Positions 40,444 to 50,422 of a DNA stretch of 51,694 nucleotides are shown here, piece by piece. The DNA lies in contig SCSX01000008.1 of the NCBI GenBank assembly GCA_004297825.1, positions 1 through 51,694 of the forward strand, in the 5' to 3' direction. Under the pieces are notes generated by a model. The model searched no databases. It had not been told where the DNA came from and saw only the letters and a program-made list of their open reading frames with translations. Origin of the DNA: Spirochaetota bacterium (GTDB taxonomy: Bacteria > Spirochaetota > UBA4802 > UBA5368). Positions within the stretch are counted from its first letter, which is position 1. Each line of letters begins with the position of its first letter. The position numbers and the translations under genes are program-made.

Positions 40444-43400
40444 ATGTCGGAAACGAAAAAAGAAATGAAATCGATGGACGGCAACATGGCCGCGGCGCAT
40501 GTTGCGTACGCGTTTACCGAGGTGGCGGCGATTTATCCCATTACTCCTTCGTCACCCATCGCCGAATACATTGACGACTGGGCGGCCGCCGGGAAGCGGA
40601 ATATTTTCGGAAATGTCATCCGTGTGGTCGAACTGCAGTCCGAGGCGGGAGCGGCGGGGGCCGTTCACGGCGCGCTGCAGTCAGGGGTCCTGTCGAGCAC
40701 CTATACCGCGTCCCAGGGTCTCCTCCTGATGATCCCCAACATGTACAAGATGTCGGGGGAGTTGCTGCCCGCGGTCCTTCATGTCACCGCGCGTTCGCTC
40801 TCCACCCATGCCCTTTCGATTTTTGGAGACCATTCCGACGTTTACGCAGTGCGCCAGACCGGTTTTGCGATGCTCGCGAGCGGGAGCGTCCAGGAGGTGA
40901 TGGACCTGGGAAGCGTGGCGCATCTCGCGGCCATAAAAGGGCGTGTCCCGTTCCTGCACTTCTTCGACGGGTTTCGCACCTCCCACGAGATCCAGAAAAT
41001 CGAGGTCATCGATTACAACCAGCTCGCGGGGCTGCTGGATTATACCGCGCTCGAGGAATTCAGGCACAGGGCCCTCAATCCGGAAAATCCGGTTACACGC
41101 GGTACGTCGCAGAACCCGGACATCTATTTCCAGATGCGCGAGGCCTCGAACAGGTATTACGACGCCATCCCCGACATGGTCGAAGGATACATGCGGGAGA
41201 TCAGCAATATTACGGGACGCGAATACCTGCCCTTCAATTATTACGGCGCGAAGGACGCGGAATACGTCATCGTCGCCATGGGCTCGGTGACCGAGACGCT
41301 CAAGGAAGTGATCGACGTGCTTGTGAGCCAGGGCGAAAAGGTGGGCCTGCTCTCGGTGCACCTGTACCGACCGTTCTCGAAGAAATACTTCATGAAAGTC
41401 ATCCCCAGCACGGTGCGCCGTATTGCGGTGCTGGACAGGACCAAGGAGCCGGGCGCCAACGGCGGACCTCTTTACCGGGAGGTAAGGGAAATTTTTTATA
41501 CCGCGGACAAGAGCCCGATCGTCGTGGGCGGCATCTATGGCCTTTCCTCTAAGGACGTGACGCCGGGCAGGCTCCTGCCGGTGTTCGACAATCTCAAATC
41601 GTTCGAGCCCAAGAACTTCTTCACCGTAGGCATTATCGACGACGTAACCTTCAGATCGCTGCCCATTGGTGAGCAGAGGTACCTTGGGCCCAAGAACACC
41701 TTCGCCGCGAAGTTCTACGGCTTAGGCGCGGACGGAACGGTGGGTGCGAATAAGAACTCGATGAAAATCATCGGAGACAATACCGGCCTCTACGCGCAGG
41801 CGTATTTTGCGTATGACGCGAAGAAATCAGGCGGACTCACCGTGTCGCATCTCCGGTTCTGCAAGGATCCGATCAAATCGACGTACCTCATTCATCACCC
41901 GAGCTTTGTGGCGTGTCACGTGCCGTCGTACATCTACCAGTACGACGTCCTGGACGGCCTGGATCGCGAGGGAACCTTCCTCCTTAACAGCATCTGGGAC
42001 GCCGAGGAGACCAAGCGGCGACTCCCGGACCGGATGAAGAAATACCTGGCGGATTACGAGATCAAGTTCTATGTCATCAACGCGACGAAAATCGCCGAGG
42101 ACCTTGGCCTGGGCAACAGGACGAATTCGATCATGCAGGCGGCGTTCTTCAAGCTTTCCGGCGTCATCGAATACGAGAAGGCCGTCGAGTACATGAACAA
42201 GGCGATAAAGAAGAGCTACGGCCTTAAGGGCGAGCATGTCGTCAAGATGAACATCGACGCCATCGCGCACGCAGCCGAAGGACTAATCAAGATCGAGATA
42301 CCCTCCGAATGGAAGAATATCAGCCTTCTGAAGTCGAATAACATATTCGGCAAGAAGAGCTTTGTAAACAAGGTGTTCGAGCCCATGAACGTCCAGGAGG
42401 GAAACCAGCTTTCCGTAAGCGCGTTCATTGACCGCCCGGATGGGACATTCCCGCAGGGAACGGCGGCGCTGGAAAAGCGCGGGATCGCGGTCAAGGTGCC
42501 CGAATGGATACCCGCCAATTGCATACAGTGTAACCAGTGTTCGTACGTGTGCCCGCACGCGGTAATCCGCCCGTTCCTTCTGGATGCAAAGGAGGCCGCG
42601 AGCCTTCCCGGCGGCATTCCGGTGCTGGATGGAAAGGGGAAGGACCTTGATGCCTACAAATTCCGTATCCAGGTGAGCGTACTCGACTGTACAGGGTGCG
42701 GCAATTGCGCCGATATCTGCCCGGCCAAGGAGAAGGCGCTCGTCATGATGCCATTGGACAGCCAGCTTGACCAGGCCAATAACTGGATGCACATGCACCA
42801 TAATGTCACCTACAAAGACACCGTACTGCCGAAGACCACCATTAAGGGAAGCCAGTTCGCCCAGCCGCTCTTCGAGTTTTCGGGCGCGTGTTCCGGCTGC
42901 GGTGAAACGCCGTATATCAAACTCCTGACCCAGCTTTTCGGTGATCGCATGATGATCGCCAATGCCACGGGATGCTCCTCGATCTACGGCGGAACCGCGC
43001 CCTCCACGCCCTATACCGTGAACGCGAAGGGGCGGGGACCCTCGTGGGCAAGCTCTCTTTTTGAGGATGCCGCGGAATATGGGTATGGCATGTACCTGGG
43101 CGTCGAGCACATGAAGCAGCGGATCATCGACCTGACGAAAAAATTCCTGGAAGGCGGGTTATCCCCCGAGACGAAACTGGCGCTGGGGGAATGGATTGAA
43201 AACAGAAACGATGCTCAGAAGAGCATCGAGATAACCGCGCGCCTTATTCCCCTGCTTGAGGCCGAGAGCGACAACAGCGCGAAAGAGATCCTGAGCCTCC
43301 GCCAGTATCTCATCAAGAAGTCGGTGTGGTCTATCGGCGGGGACGGCTGGGCGTACGATATAGGGTTTGGCGGACTGGATCACGTTATCGCCAGCGGTGA

Positions 43401-43980
43401 AGACATTAATCTGCTCGTGCTCGATACCGAGGTGTACTCGAACACCGGCGGCCAGTCCTCGAAATCGACCCCCACGGCGGCTGTTGCCAAATTCGCAGCG
43501 GCGGGCAAAAGGATCCGTAAAAAGGACCTGGGCATGATGGCGATGTCCTACGGCTACGTGTATGTCGCGCAGATCGCGATGGGGGCCAGCCAGATGCAAA
43601 CGCTGCGGGCGATACAGGAAGCGGAGGCCTATCCCGGCCCCTCGCTCGTAATCGCGTATTCCCCGTGCATCAACCACGGGTTGCGGAACGGAATGGGAAA
43701 ATCCCAGAAGGAAGAAAAGCTCGCGGTCGAGTCCGGGTATTGGGCCACGTACCGCTTCAATCCGCTTCTCGAAAAAGAGGGAAAGAATCCCTTTACGCTC
43801 GATTCCAAGGAACCGGACTGGACAAAATTTCAGGACTTCCTGTCCGGCGAGGTCCGATATTCTTCGCTTAAAAAGCAGTTTCCCGAAGCGGCGGACGAGC
43901 TTTTCCAGGCGGCCGAGACGAACGCGAAATGGCGCTACAATTCCTATCGCCGGCTCGCGGCATTGGATTACTCGAAGTAG
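40444..43980 (+). CDS. nifJ: Pyruvate:ferredoxin (flavodoxin) oxidoreductase
   Basis: A 1178-residue single-chain pyruvate:ferredoxin oxidoreductase, full length. Domain I has DGNMAAAHVAYAFTEVAAIYPITPSSPIAEY; the ferredoxin domain has CIQCNQCSYVCPHAVIRP and CTGCGNCADICP; the thiamine-diphosphate domain has ACSGCGETPYIKL, ANATGCSSIYGGTAPSTPY and GGDGWAYDIGFGGLDHV. It converts pyruvate and CoA to acetyl-CoA, CO2 and reduced ferredoxin. This oxygen-sensitive enzyme marks anaerobic metabolism. GAAGGGG precedes the ATG. A perfect palindrome follows the stop by 24 bases. Confidence 0.97.
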   Translation: MSETKKEMKSMDGNMAAAHVAYAFTEVAAIYPITPSSPIAEYIDDWAAAGKRNIFGNVIRVVELQSEAGAAGAVHGALQSGVLSSTYTASQGLLLMIPNMYKMSGELLPAVLHVTARSLSTHALSIFGDHSDVYAVRQTGFAMLASGSVQEVMDLGSVAHLAAIKGRVPFLHFFDGFRTSHEIQKIEVIDYNQLAGLLDYTALEEFRHRALNPENPVTRGTSQNPDIYFQMREASNRYYDAIPDMVEGYMREISNITGREYLPFNYYGAKDAEYVIVAMGSVTETLKEVIDVLVSQGEKVGLLSVHLYRPFSKKYFMKVIPSTVRRIAVLDRTKEPGANGGPLYREVREIFYTADKSPIVVGGIYGLSSKDVTPGRLLPVFDNLKSFEPKNFFTVGIIDDVTFRSLPIGEQRYLGPKNTFAAKFYGLGADGTVGANKNSMKIIGDNTGLYAQAYFAYDAKKSGGLTVSHLRFCKDPIKSTYLIHHPSFVACHVPSYIYQYDVLDGLDREGTFLLNSIWDAEETKRRLPDRMKKYLADYEIKFYVINATKIAEDLGLGNRTNSIMQAAFFKLSGVIEYEKAVEYMNKAIKKSYGLKGEHVVKMNIDAIAHAAEGLIKIEIPSEWKNISLLKSNNIFGKKSFVNKVFEPMNVQEGNQLSVSAFIDRPDGTFPQGTAALEKRGIAVKVPEWIPANCIQCNQCSYVCPHAVIRPFLLDAKEAASLPGGIPVLDGKGKDLDAYKFRIQVSVLDCTGCGNCADICPAKEKALVMMPLDSQLDQANNWMHMHHNVTYKDTVLPKTTIKGSQFAQPLFEFSGACSGCGETPYIKLLTQLFGDRMMIANATGCSSIYGGTAPSTPYTVNAKGRGPSWASSLFEDAAEYGYGMYLGVEHMKQRIIDLTKKFLEGGLSPETKLALGEWIENRNDAQKSIEITARLIPLLEAESDNSAKEILSLRQYLIKKSVWSIGGDGWAYDIGFGGLDHVIASGEDINLLVLDTEVYSNTGGQSSKSTPTAAVAKFAAAGKRIRKKDLGMMAMSYGYVYVAQIAMGASQMQTLRAIQEAEAYPGPSLVIAYSPCINHGLRNGMGKSQKEEKLAVESGYWATYRFNPLLEKEGKNPFTLDSKEPDWTKFQDFLSGEVRYSSLKKQFPEAADELFQAAETNAKWRYNSYRRLAALDYSK

Positions 43981-44004
43981 CAACAGCCGCACGGGGAATA
44001 CACG

Positions 44005-44052
44005 CACCAAAACCGAAGGCGCGGATATATATCCGCGCCTTCGGTTTTGGTG
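44005..44052. repeat. Perfect 48-bp palindrome after nifJ
   Basis: The 24 bases 44005-44028 are followed directly by their exact reverse complement. The core GAAGGCGCGGATAT matches the elements at 12215 and 14898 except for one base pair; the outer arm CACCAAAACC is specific to this site. It starts 24 bases after the nifJ stop; the right arm contains GGTTTTGG but no T-run follows. Confidence 0.85.
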
Positions 44053-44072
44053 ACTGATTTAATAAAATAAAA

Positions 44073-44335
44073 TGAACCCGCGATGCCGTGTAGGAGGCGA
44101 ATCTTTTGAACCTGTTATTACAGGTGGGTTCCCGCACGCGTACCTCGGTCTACTCTTTGAGGAGCATGACCTACACACGCAAATCTTGAGATCCCAGATT
44201 CTCTAGTGTTGGTTCAAAAATTATGGTCCCTAAGCGCGAACATCGCAGGCTCAGTGATAATAAACAGGATGCCCCATCCGCTATCAACAAAAAATTGCCG
44301 CGCTCCATTTTTTAATTGAACTGCTGCGGCTTTTC
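44073..44335 (+). ncRNA. Candidate structured RNA
   Basis: This gene-free stretch contains nested complementary segments: TGAACC (44073-44078) with GGTTCA (44211-44216); GTGTAGG (44088-44094) with CCTACAC (44170-44176); a hairpin CCTGT-TATT-ACAGG (44111-44124); and CCTC (44143-44146) with GAGG (44159-44162). An AT-rich TAATAAAATAAAA just before could hold a -10 box. A possible terminator, GCCGC (44297-44301) with GCGGC followed by TTTT, lies near 44335. The nested layout recalls 6S RNA or another regulatory RNA, but I cannot match a family. The 3' end is uncertain; it could be near 44216. Confidence 0.4.
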
Positions 44336-44373
44336 ATTGATAAAGCGCTGAGTTACATTATAACTGGTTCAAA

Positions 44374-47268
44374 ATGAGATATGGACGAATACATCGGTGC
44401 AAAGGTGCGGCCGGTTTTTTTATAGTGGCTGTCGCGTTGTGCGTATTCCTTGCATCGGAGGCGGTGCCGTTCGGGAAGAACAAGGTCAACAAGGACACCT
44501 TTCAGTGGAATATCCTGAAAACGATTCATTTTGACGTGTATTATCCCTCCGGCATGGAGGATCTGGCCGTGCGCTCCGCGCAGTATGCCGAGGAAGGATA
44601 TGCCCACCTTGCCGACTACCTCCGCCATGAATTGACGCAGACAATCCCGGTAATCATTTATCCCTCGCATATCGCGTTCCAGGAAAACAACATCCTTCTC
44701 GAAATTATCGGCGAAGGCACCGGGGGTTTCACCGAGGCGTTCAAGAACCGGGTCGTGGTCCCCTTCACGGGATCCTACGCCGATTTTCACCATGTGCTTG
44801 TCCACGAGCTGACCCACGCCTTCCAATATAACATGCTTTTCGACGACCAGTCCGGGGCGCGCATGTCCTCGCTTTCATTCGGGGGAATGCCATTGTGGAT
44901 GATGGAGGGGATGTCGGAATATCTCTCGATCGGCTACGACGAGACCGCGGACATGGTGATGCGCGACATCATCTACAATGAAAAATACGCTACGCTCATG
45001 GACCTTACCAGGATGCACGTGCGCAGCCCGTACCTGTTCTACAAGGAAGGGCAGGCGTTCTATTATTTCCTGGAAAAACAATACGGAAAGCAGAAAATCG
45101 GCGAGCTTTTCAGGGACGTGCGCGATGTGGGCGATATCGACGAAGCCTTCAAGACCGCGACGGGGAAAAATCTTGAGGACCTGAACCAGGATTGGATTCG
45201 CTTCTATAAGAAGCGGTATTACCCGGTCGTGAAGGGAAAGGTTTTCGACGAGGAGGAGGGCGAGCAGCTCACGTTTCACCTTAAAACCGAATCATCGTTC
45301 AACGTGTGCCCGGCGGTGTCTCCCGACGGCAAACGCATCGCCTTCATAACGAACATGGATATTTATTCCGCCATCTCGATCGTCACCATCGAGAAAAAAG
45401 AGGAGCGGAAGGTGAAAACCGTCCTCATGGGGGATACCAGCGCGAAGTTCGAGGGCATGCACCTGCTCTCGAACAACCTGTCCTGGTCCAGGGACGGGAA
45501 GGTGCTTGTGTTCGTCGCGCAGTCCGGCGGCCGCGACGTTATCTTTCTCATCGATCCCGAAGAGGGCGGAATCCGCGACGAGATCGCGCTTCCCTTCCGC
45601 GCGGTCATGGATCCCTCGCTGTCCCGGGACGGCACGCTCATCGCGTTTTCGGCGCAGGACAACCTCTCCACCGACATATATATTTTCGATCTTAAATCGC
45701 GCGCGCTCACGCGGGTCACCCGCGACGCCTTTACCGACCGCTACCCGGTCATCTCGCCGGACAACCGGCATGTGCTGTTCTCATCGACGCGGGGCGACGG
45801 CCGTGACGCGGCCGCCGACAATTTCGACATCCATCGCGTGGACATGGCATCCGGAGATCGCACGGTGCTCGTGAAGTCGGCAGGGAGCGACCTCCAGGCG
45901 GATATCGCGCCGGATGGAAAGAGCATTGTCTTTATCTCGAACAGGTCGGGCATTTATAATGCGTACCGGTACAAGCTTGATTCGGGCGAGGAGGCGAAGG
46001 TCACCGACGTGCTGTGCGGCATTTTTTATCCGCGCTGGTATCCGGACGGAACCAGGCTCGCCTTCGTGGGTTACCAGAACCTTGGGTACGACATCTTCGT
46101 CAAGGAATTCGACGAGAAGAAGCTCAAACCCGCGACGGACGAGCGCGACACGGAGTATATCCGCCATGATTTTCCTTCTCCCTATTTTCCTATGGGGCAG
46201 GCGATTTTCGACGATTACACGACCAGGATCAGTCCCGATTATCTGTTTTTCGGCATAGGGGGCACTATAGGATACGGGTTCGCCGGGTTTGCGCGCATGG
46301 GGATTTCGGACTACCTGGGCGACCACCGGATCGAGCTTACCACGGATTATCTTAACTATTCGGGAAGCCAGTCGGACATAAATTTCGACGCGGCGTATTA
46401 TTACCTCAAGTACCGGTGGGACTTCGGCGTGGGAATGTTCCGGCAGCGCAATCCGTACGGAATATTCACCCTTTCGAGCGTCAACGACCTCATTCATAAT
46501 GTCTATGCCAGCACGCTCTACGTGAATCACTACGGGGCATACGCGGTCGCGAGCTACCCCTTCTCGAAATTCTTCCGCTTCGGCCTGCGCGCCACATCGA
46601 GCAGGTATGAGCATGACTACTCGCTCGACAGCGAGAGAAGGGACGTTTTCGCGAACCTCAACCAGCTTGCCGTCTCGCTGAACTACGACAATGTGCTCTG
46701 GGGCTACATGGTGCCGCTGGACGGATTCCGGGGCCAGATCGAGGTGGAGCAGGCCTTCAACCTGACCGGACAGGATTTCCAGTTCACGAGCTACAGCATC
46801 GACCTGAGGAAGTATTTCTTCATCTACAAGCGCTATACCTTCGCACTCAGGGGCAGCGCCGGGAAAATAACGGGCAAAGACAGCGAGTTCTTCAAGTTTT
46901 TCCTGGGCGGGTTCAACACCCTGCGCGGGCACCCCTTTCTCGAATATAGCGGCAATAATTACTTCCTCTGCAGCACGGAGTTCCGATTCATCTTCATCGA
47001 AGGGATCAAGATGGGGTGGCCCCTGTTCTTCCGGATCGGCGGTATTGGGGGGGTGCTCTTCAGCGATTTCGGTTCGGCCTGGGACGGGCGCTACCGCTTC
47101 ATCGACAGCGAGACCGGCAATTTCGGCGATTTCAAGTCCGACGTGGGGTTTGGGTTCCGATTGACCCTGTTCCCGCTCATCATTATAAAGCTTGACTACG
47201 CCTGGGCATATTATTATAAGTCGTTCGGCAACAGGCATATCATATTCAGCCTGGGCTTCGAATACTAG
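44374..47268 (+). CDS. Peptidase MA-like, beta-propeller and outer-membrane barrel protein
   Basis: A 964-residue three-part protein. A signal peptide (AAGFFIVAVALCVFLASEA) leads to a zinc peptidase-like domain with VLVHELTHAFQ near residue 145. About 290-600 is a TolB/PD40-type beta-propeller with repeated 'SPDGKRIAFITN', 'SRDGKVLVFVAQ', 'SPDNRHVLFSST', 'APDGKSIVFISN' and 'YPDGTRLAFVGY' blades. About 600-964 is a BamA/Omp85-like barrel with GGFNTLRGHPF and a terminal SLGFEY ending in an aromatic residue, the outer-membrane insertion signal. It is therefore an outer-membrane protein with periplasmic or surface domains; its role is unknown. HisB starts 9 bases later. Confidence 0.85.
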   Translation: MRYGRIHRCKGAAGFFIVAVALCVFLASEAVPFGKNKVNKDTFQWNILKTIHFDVYYPSGMEDLAVRSAQYAEEGYAHLADYLRHELTQTIPVIIYPSHIAFQENNILLEIIGEGTGGFTEAFKNRVVVPFTGSYADFHHVLVHELTHAFQYNMLFDDQSGARMSSLSFGGMPLWMMEGMSEYLSIGYDETADMVMRDIIYNEKYATLMDLTRMHVRSPYLFYKEGQAFYYFLEKQYGKQKIGELFRDVRDVGDIDEAFKTATGKNLEDLNQDWIRFYKKRYYPVVKGKVFDEEEGEQLTFHLKTESSFNVCPAVSPDGKRIAFITNMDIYSAISIVTIEKKEERKVKTVLMGDTSAKFEGMHLLSNNLSWSRDGKVLVFVAQSGGRDVIFLIDPEEGGIRDEIALPFRAVMDPSLSRDGTLIAFSAQDNLSTDIYIFDLKSRALTRVTRDAFTDRYPVISPDNRHVLFSSTRGDGRDAAADNFDIHRVDMASGDRTVLVKSAGSDLQADIAPDGKSIVFISNRSGIYNAYRYKLDSGEEAKVTDVLCGIFYPRWYPDGTRLAFVGYQNLGYDIFVKEFDEKKLKPATDERDTEYIRHDFPSPYFPMGQAIFDDYTTRISPDYLFFGIGGTIGYGFAGFARMGISDYLGDHRIELTTDYLNYSGSQSDINFDAAYYYLKYRWDFGVGMFRQRNPYGIFTLSSVNDLIHNVYASTLYVNHYGAYAVASYPFSKFFRFGLRATSSRYEHDYSLDSERRDVFANLNQLAVSLNYDNVLWGYMVPLDGFRGQIEVEQAFNLTGQDFQFTSYSIDLRKYFFIYKRYTFALRGSAGKITGKDSEFFKFFLGGFNTLRGHPFLEYSGNNYFLCSTEFRFIFIEGIKMGWPLFFRIGGIGGVLFSDFGSAWDGRYRFIDSETGNFGDFKSDVGFGFRLTLFPLIIIKLDYAWAYYYKSFGNRHIIFSLGFEY

Positions 47269-47277
47269 GTGCGTACC

Positions 47278-47868
47278 ATGCGTAAAGCCGAAATCAAACG
47301 CTCGACATCGGAGACCGATATTACCGTAAAGCTCGTGCTCGGAAGCCCGGACAAGCCGGTCGTTCGCTCGGGCGTGCCCTTCTTCGACCACATGCTGAAC
47401 GCGATGGCGCGCCACGGGCACGTCTTTCTCGACCTTGAATGCAGGGGCGACAACGAGCTTGACGACCACCACTCCGTTGAGGATATCGGGATCTGCATGG
47501 GTAAGGCGTTCCGGAAGGCGATGGGCGACAAGGCCGGGATCGTGCGGTTCGGCCAGGCGACGGTACCCATGGACGACGCCCTGTGCCTCGCCGCCGTGGA
47601 TATATCGGGCCGATGCTATTTCCGCTATACCGGCCCTGACCTGAAGGGATACATCGGGAACTACCACGAAGAGCTCACCCTTGAGTTCCTGCGTTCCTTC
47701 GCCGATAACGCCGGGATAAACCTGCATGTCATGCTGTACTATGGCGAAAACCGCCACCACATCCACGAGGCGATATTCAAGGCCCTGGGGATAGCCCTGT
47801 ACCGTGCCTATTCGATCGATCCGGGTTACGCGGACCAGGTCCCCTCCACCAAGGATGTACTCGCATGA
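47278..47868 (+). CDS. hisB: Imidazoleglycerol-phosphate dehydratase
   Basis: A 196-residue IGP dehydratase. The metal-binding motifs FFDHMLNAMARHG, DDHHSVEDIGI and the second-half FFR..-like NYHEE and GENRHHIHEAIFKALG are present. It makes imidazole acetol phosphate in histidine synthesis. The ATG at 47278 is preferred over GTG 47269. Its stop overlaps the hisH start by 4 bases. Confidence 0.95.
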   Translation: MRKAEIKRSTSETDITVKLVLGSPDKPVVRSGVPFFDHMLNAMARHGHVFLDLECRGDNELDDHHSVEDIGICMGKAFRKAMGDKAGIVRFGQATVPMDDALCLAAVDISGRCYFRYTGPDLKGYIGNYHEELTLEFLRSFADNAGINLHVMLYYGENRHHIHEAIFKALGIALYRAYSIDPGYADQVPSTKDVLA

Positions 47869-48476
47869 TAACCGTCATCGATTACGGCATGGGCAACCTT
47901 CGCTCGGTGGTGAAGGCGATCGAGAAATACACCCCGGACGTCCGGGTATCGAGCGATCCCGCATCCATAAAGGATTCGGCCGGGCTCATCATGCCGGGGG
48001 ACGGAGCGTTCGGGATGGCGATGCAGCACCTGCGTGAAATGGGCTGGCTCGAACCCCTGCTGGAATATATCCGCGGGGGCGGCTATTTCATGGGCATTTG
48101 CCTGGGATACCAGCTTCTTTTTTCCACAAGCGAGGAATTCGGGCACCACGAGGGTATGGGCGTAATCCCCGGAAAAGTCGTGCGCTTTCCCGCCGGGGAT
48201 CTCAAGGTCCCGCACATGGGATGGAACGATGTGGCGCTCAGGCGCGATTCGGTGTTCCTGAAGGGAGTCCCCGACGGTTCGCATTTTTATTTCATCCACA
48301 GCTACTACCCCGAGATAGGCGATCCCTCCTGGGTACTGGGCGAGGTCCGCTACGGCGTATCGTTCCCCTGCATCGTGGGGAAAGGCAACGTGGTCGCCAC
48401 GCAGTTCCACCCTGAAAAAAGCTGGAAGGTGGGCCTTAGGATAGTCGAAAACTTCGTCGGGGCGGTATGCTCGTAA
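47865..48476 (+). CDS. hisH: Imidazole glycerol phosphate synthase, glutaminase subunit
   Basis: A 203-residue class I glutamine amidotransferase. C79 in GICLGYQLL is the nucleophile and FHPEKS holds the His and Glu. MPGDGAFG and YFIHSYY are HisH landmarks. With HisF (not in the window) it makes IGP and AICAR. It overlaps hisB by 4 bases and hisA by 10, showing a tight operon. Confidence 0.95.
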   Translation: MITVIDYGMGNLRSVVKAIEKYTPDVRVSSDPASIKDSAGLIMPGDGAFGMAMQHLREMGWLEPLLEYIRGGGYFMGICLGYQLLFSTSEEFGHHEGMGVIPGKVVRFPAGDLKVPHMGWNDVALRRDSVFLKGVPDGSHFYFIHSYYPEIGDPSWVLGEVRYGVSFPCIVGKGNVVATQFHPEKSWKVGLRIVENFVGAVCS

Positions 48477-49186
48477 TTCCCGCCATCGACCTTCGAAATG
48501 GGAAATGCGTGCGGCTGATCCAGGGAGACCCGGAACGCATGACCGTATATTCCGACGATCCCGTGGAGATGGCGCGCCGCTTCCAGGACATGGGGGCGAG
48601 GCTCATTCACGTAGTGGACCTGGACGGGGCGTTCGAGGGGAAGCCGGTGAACGACGCGCTGGTGGTGCGGATGGCGGCCGCGGTGAAGGTTCCCCTCGAG
48701 ATCGGGGGCGGCATCAGGAACGCCCAGGCCATCAGGCGCTATGCGGATGCGGGCATCGGGAGGATAATCATGGGCTCGGTCGTCCTGGACCCGGGGTTCG
48801 GGGAATTGCTCACGGAATTTGGAAAATATATAGTGGCGGGCGTCGATGCGCGTGACTCCATGGTCGCCGTGCACGGCTGGAAGACGGTGTCCGGGGTAAA
48901 GGCCTTCAATTTTATAAATATGTTGAAAAATTCGGGGCTCGATGAGATCATCTACACGGACATCTCCACCGACGGCATGCTCTCGGGTCCCAATATCGCC
49001 GCGATGAGACGCATCCTGGAGGATGTCCCGGGGATCAGGCTGGTCGCCTCGGGCGGTGTTTCCTCGATGACCGATATTGAGAATCTCGCCGAGCTGGAGC
49101 CCATGGGCCTTATAGGCTGCATCGTGGGAAAAGCGTACTACGACGGCAGGGTAGATTTGAAAGAGGCGTGTGCCAGGTTCGCATAA
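48467..49186 (+). CDS. hisA: ProFAR isomerase
   Basis: A 239-residue TIM barrel. PAIDLRNGKCVRL at the start carries the catalytic Asp (D8); LIHVVDLDGAFEG, IGGGIRN, DISTDGMLSGPN and ASGGVSS are the phosphate-binding and family motifs. It catalyses the Amadori isomerisation in histidine synthesis. It overlaps hisH by 10 bases. No hisF follows directly; the next gene is a GGDEF protein. Confidence 0.95.
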   Translation: MLVIPAIDLRNGKCVRLIQGDPERMTVYSDDPVEMARRFQDMGARLIHVVDLDGAFEGKPVNDALVVRMAAAVKVPLEIGGGIRNAQAIRRYADAGIGRIIMGSVVLDPGFGELLTEFGKYIVAGVDARDSMVAVHGWKTVSGVKAFNFINMLKNSGLDEIIYTDISTDGMLSGPNIAAMRRILEDVPGIRLVASGGVSSMTDIENLAELEPMGLIGCIVGKAYYDGRVDLKEACARFA

Positions 49187-49277
49187 ACGGTAAGGCGCGA
49201 ACGGGGAGCCCGCTTCCCAGACCCGAATTGCGGAATAGCGGACGACACATAAAACGCTGCGTGAAGGGTAATCCCTG

Positions 49278-50336
49278 ATGGATGACATGAAAGAGTTCGA
49301 CATAGAAATAAAGATGCCCGTCGAGATCGAGCAGTACGAGCGGAAGATCTACGATCTCAAGCAGCTCATAGAAATAGGCAAGGGACTCAATTCCACCCTC
49401 GACTCGAATGTGCTGATAGAATCGATCCTTCTCACCTGCATGGGACATATGCGGCTCCTCAAGGCCGGTATCTTCCTGAAAAAAGGCATCGATGAAAACG
49501 TCTACATCCTGCATCGCAATTACAAGGGATTCGAGCTGGACCATTCGCTGGAATACGAGATCGCGACCGATTCCCGCTTCATCAAGTACATCGAGAACCA
49601 TTTTCGGTGCTATTCCCCGGAAGAGCTTAACGTGATATTCCCGGACGACCCGGCGGTGAACACGCTCATGGTCATTCGCCCCACGCTTATCGTTCCGCTC
49701 AAGGGCAAGGGAAAGCTCAACGGGATCATCATCCTGGGGGAGCGCATCAATAACGCACCCTTCATGGAATCGGAAAAGGAATACCTCTTGAACATCGCCT
49801 CGCTCGCGGGAATATCCATCCAGAACGCGTCGCTCTATGAAATGGCCACCACGGACATGATGACCCGCCTCAAGATACACCACTTTTTCCAGGCCGCGCT
49901 CGTGGAAGAAAGAGAAAAGGCCGTTCGGCAGAAAACGCCGCTCTCGCTCATCATGATGGATATCGATCATTTCAAGAAATTCAACGACACTTATGGCCAT
50001 ACCTGCGGCGACATAGTGCTGATACACGTGGCCCAGATCGTGATGAACAGCGTCAGGCAGATCGATGTCGCCGCGCGGTACGGTGGCGAGGAACTGGCCG
50101 TTATACTCCCCGGGACCAGCCTGGAGTCCGCGCTCGTCGTCGCGGAGCGGATTCGCAAGAGCATCGAGGACGCGAAAATCATGTGCGGCGACATTCGGCT
50201 GGGCGTGAAGATATCGCTGGGTGTCACGCAGTTCATCCCCGAGGCCGACAGGGACAATAAAGGCATCATCGAGCGTGCCGACCGCGCCCTCTACAACTCG
50301 AAGACGAACGGCAGGAACCGCGTCTCGTTTTTATAA
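49278..50336 (+). CDS. GAF-GGDEF diguanylate cyclase
   Basis: A 352-residue signalling protein. A short coiled start (EQYERKIYDLKQLIEIGKGLNS) and a GAF domain (about 25-180) precede a GGDEF domain. The active loop reads YGGEELAVILP (GGEEL, an active variant), with DIDHFKKFNDTYGH upstream. It should make cyclic di-GMP in response to whatever the GAF domain binds. No I-site RxxD is obvious in the expected place. It stands alone, 91 bases after hisA. Confidence 0.92.
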   Translation: MDDMKEFDIEIKMPVEIEQYERKIYDLKQLIEIGKGLNSTLDSNVLIESILLTCMGHMRLLKAGIFLKKGIDENVYILHRNYKGFELDHSLEYEIATDSRFIKYIENHFRCYSPEELNVIFPDDPAVNTLMVIRPTLIVPLKGKGKLNGIIILGERINNAPFMESEKEYLLNIASLAGISIQNASLYEMATTDMMTRLKIHHFFQAALVEEREKAVRQKTPLSLIMMDIDHFKKFNDTYGHTCGDIVLIHVAQIVMNSVRQIDVAARYGGEELAVILPGTSLESALVVAERIRKSIEDAKIMCGDIRLGVKISLGVTQFIPEADRDNKGIIERADRALYNSKTNGRNRVSFL

Positions 50337-50422
50337 ACGGGCCTCGTGAAAAATTCTTGCTTTTGTCCATGATTCCCGTAGTATTCACCTGAAAGAACGC
50401 GAGAGAGTCCACGGAGTGTGAC

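Noticed and set aside
45781-47766. Long minus-strand open frame across the barrel protein and hisB
   Set aside because: It crosses two clear genes on the opposite strand and has no recognisable domain or ribosome site.
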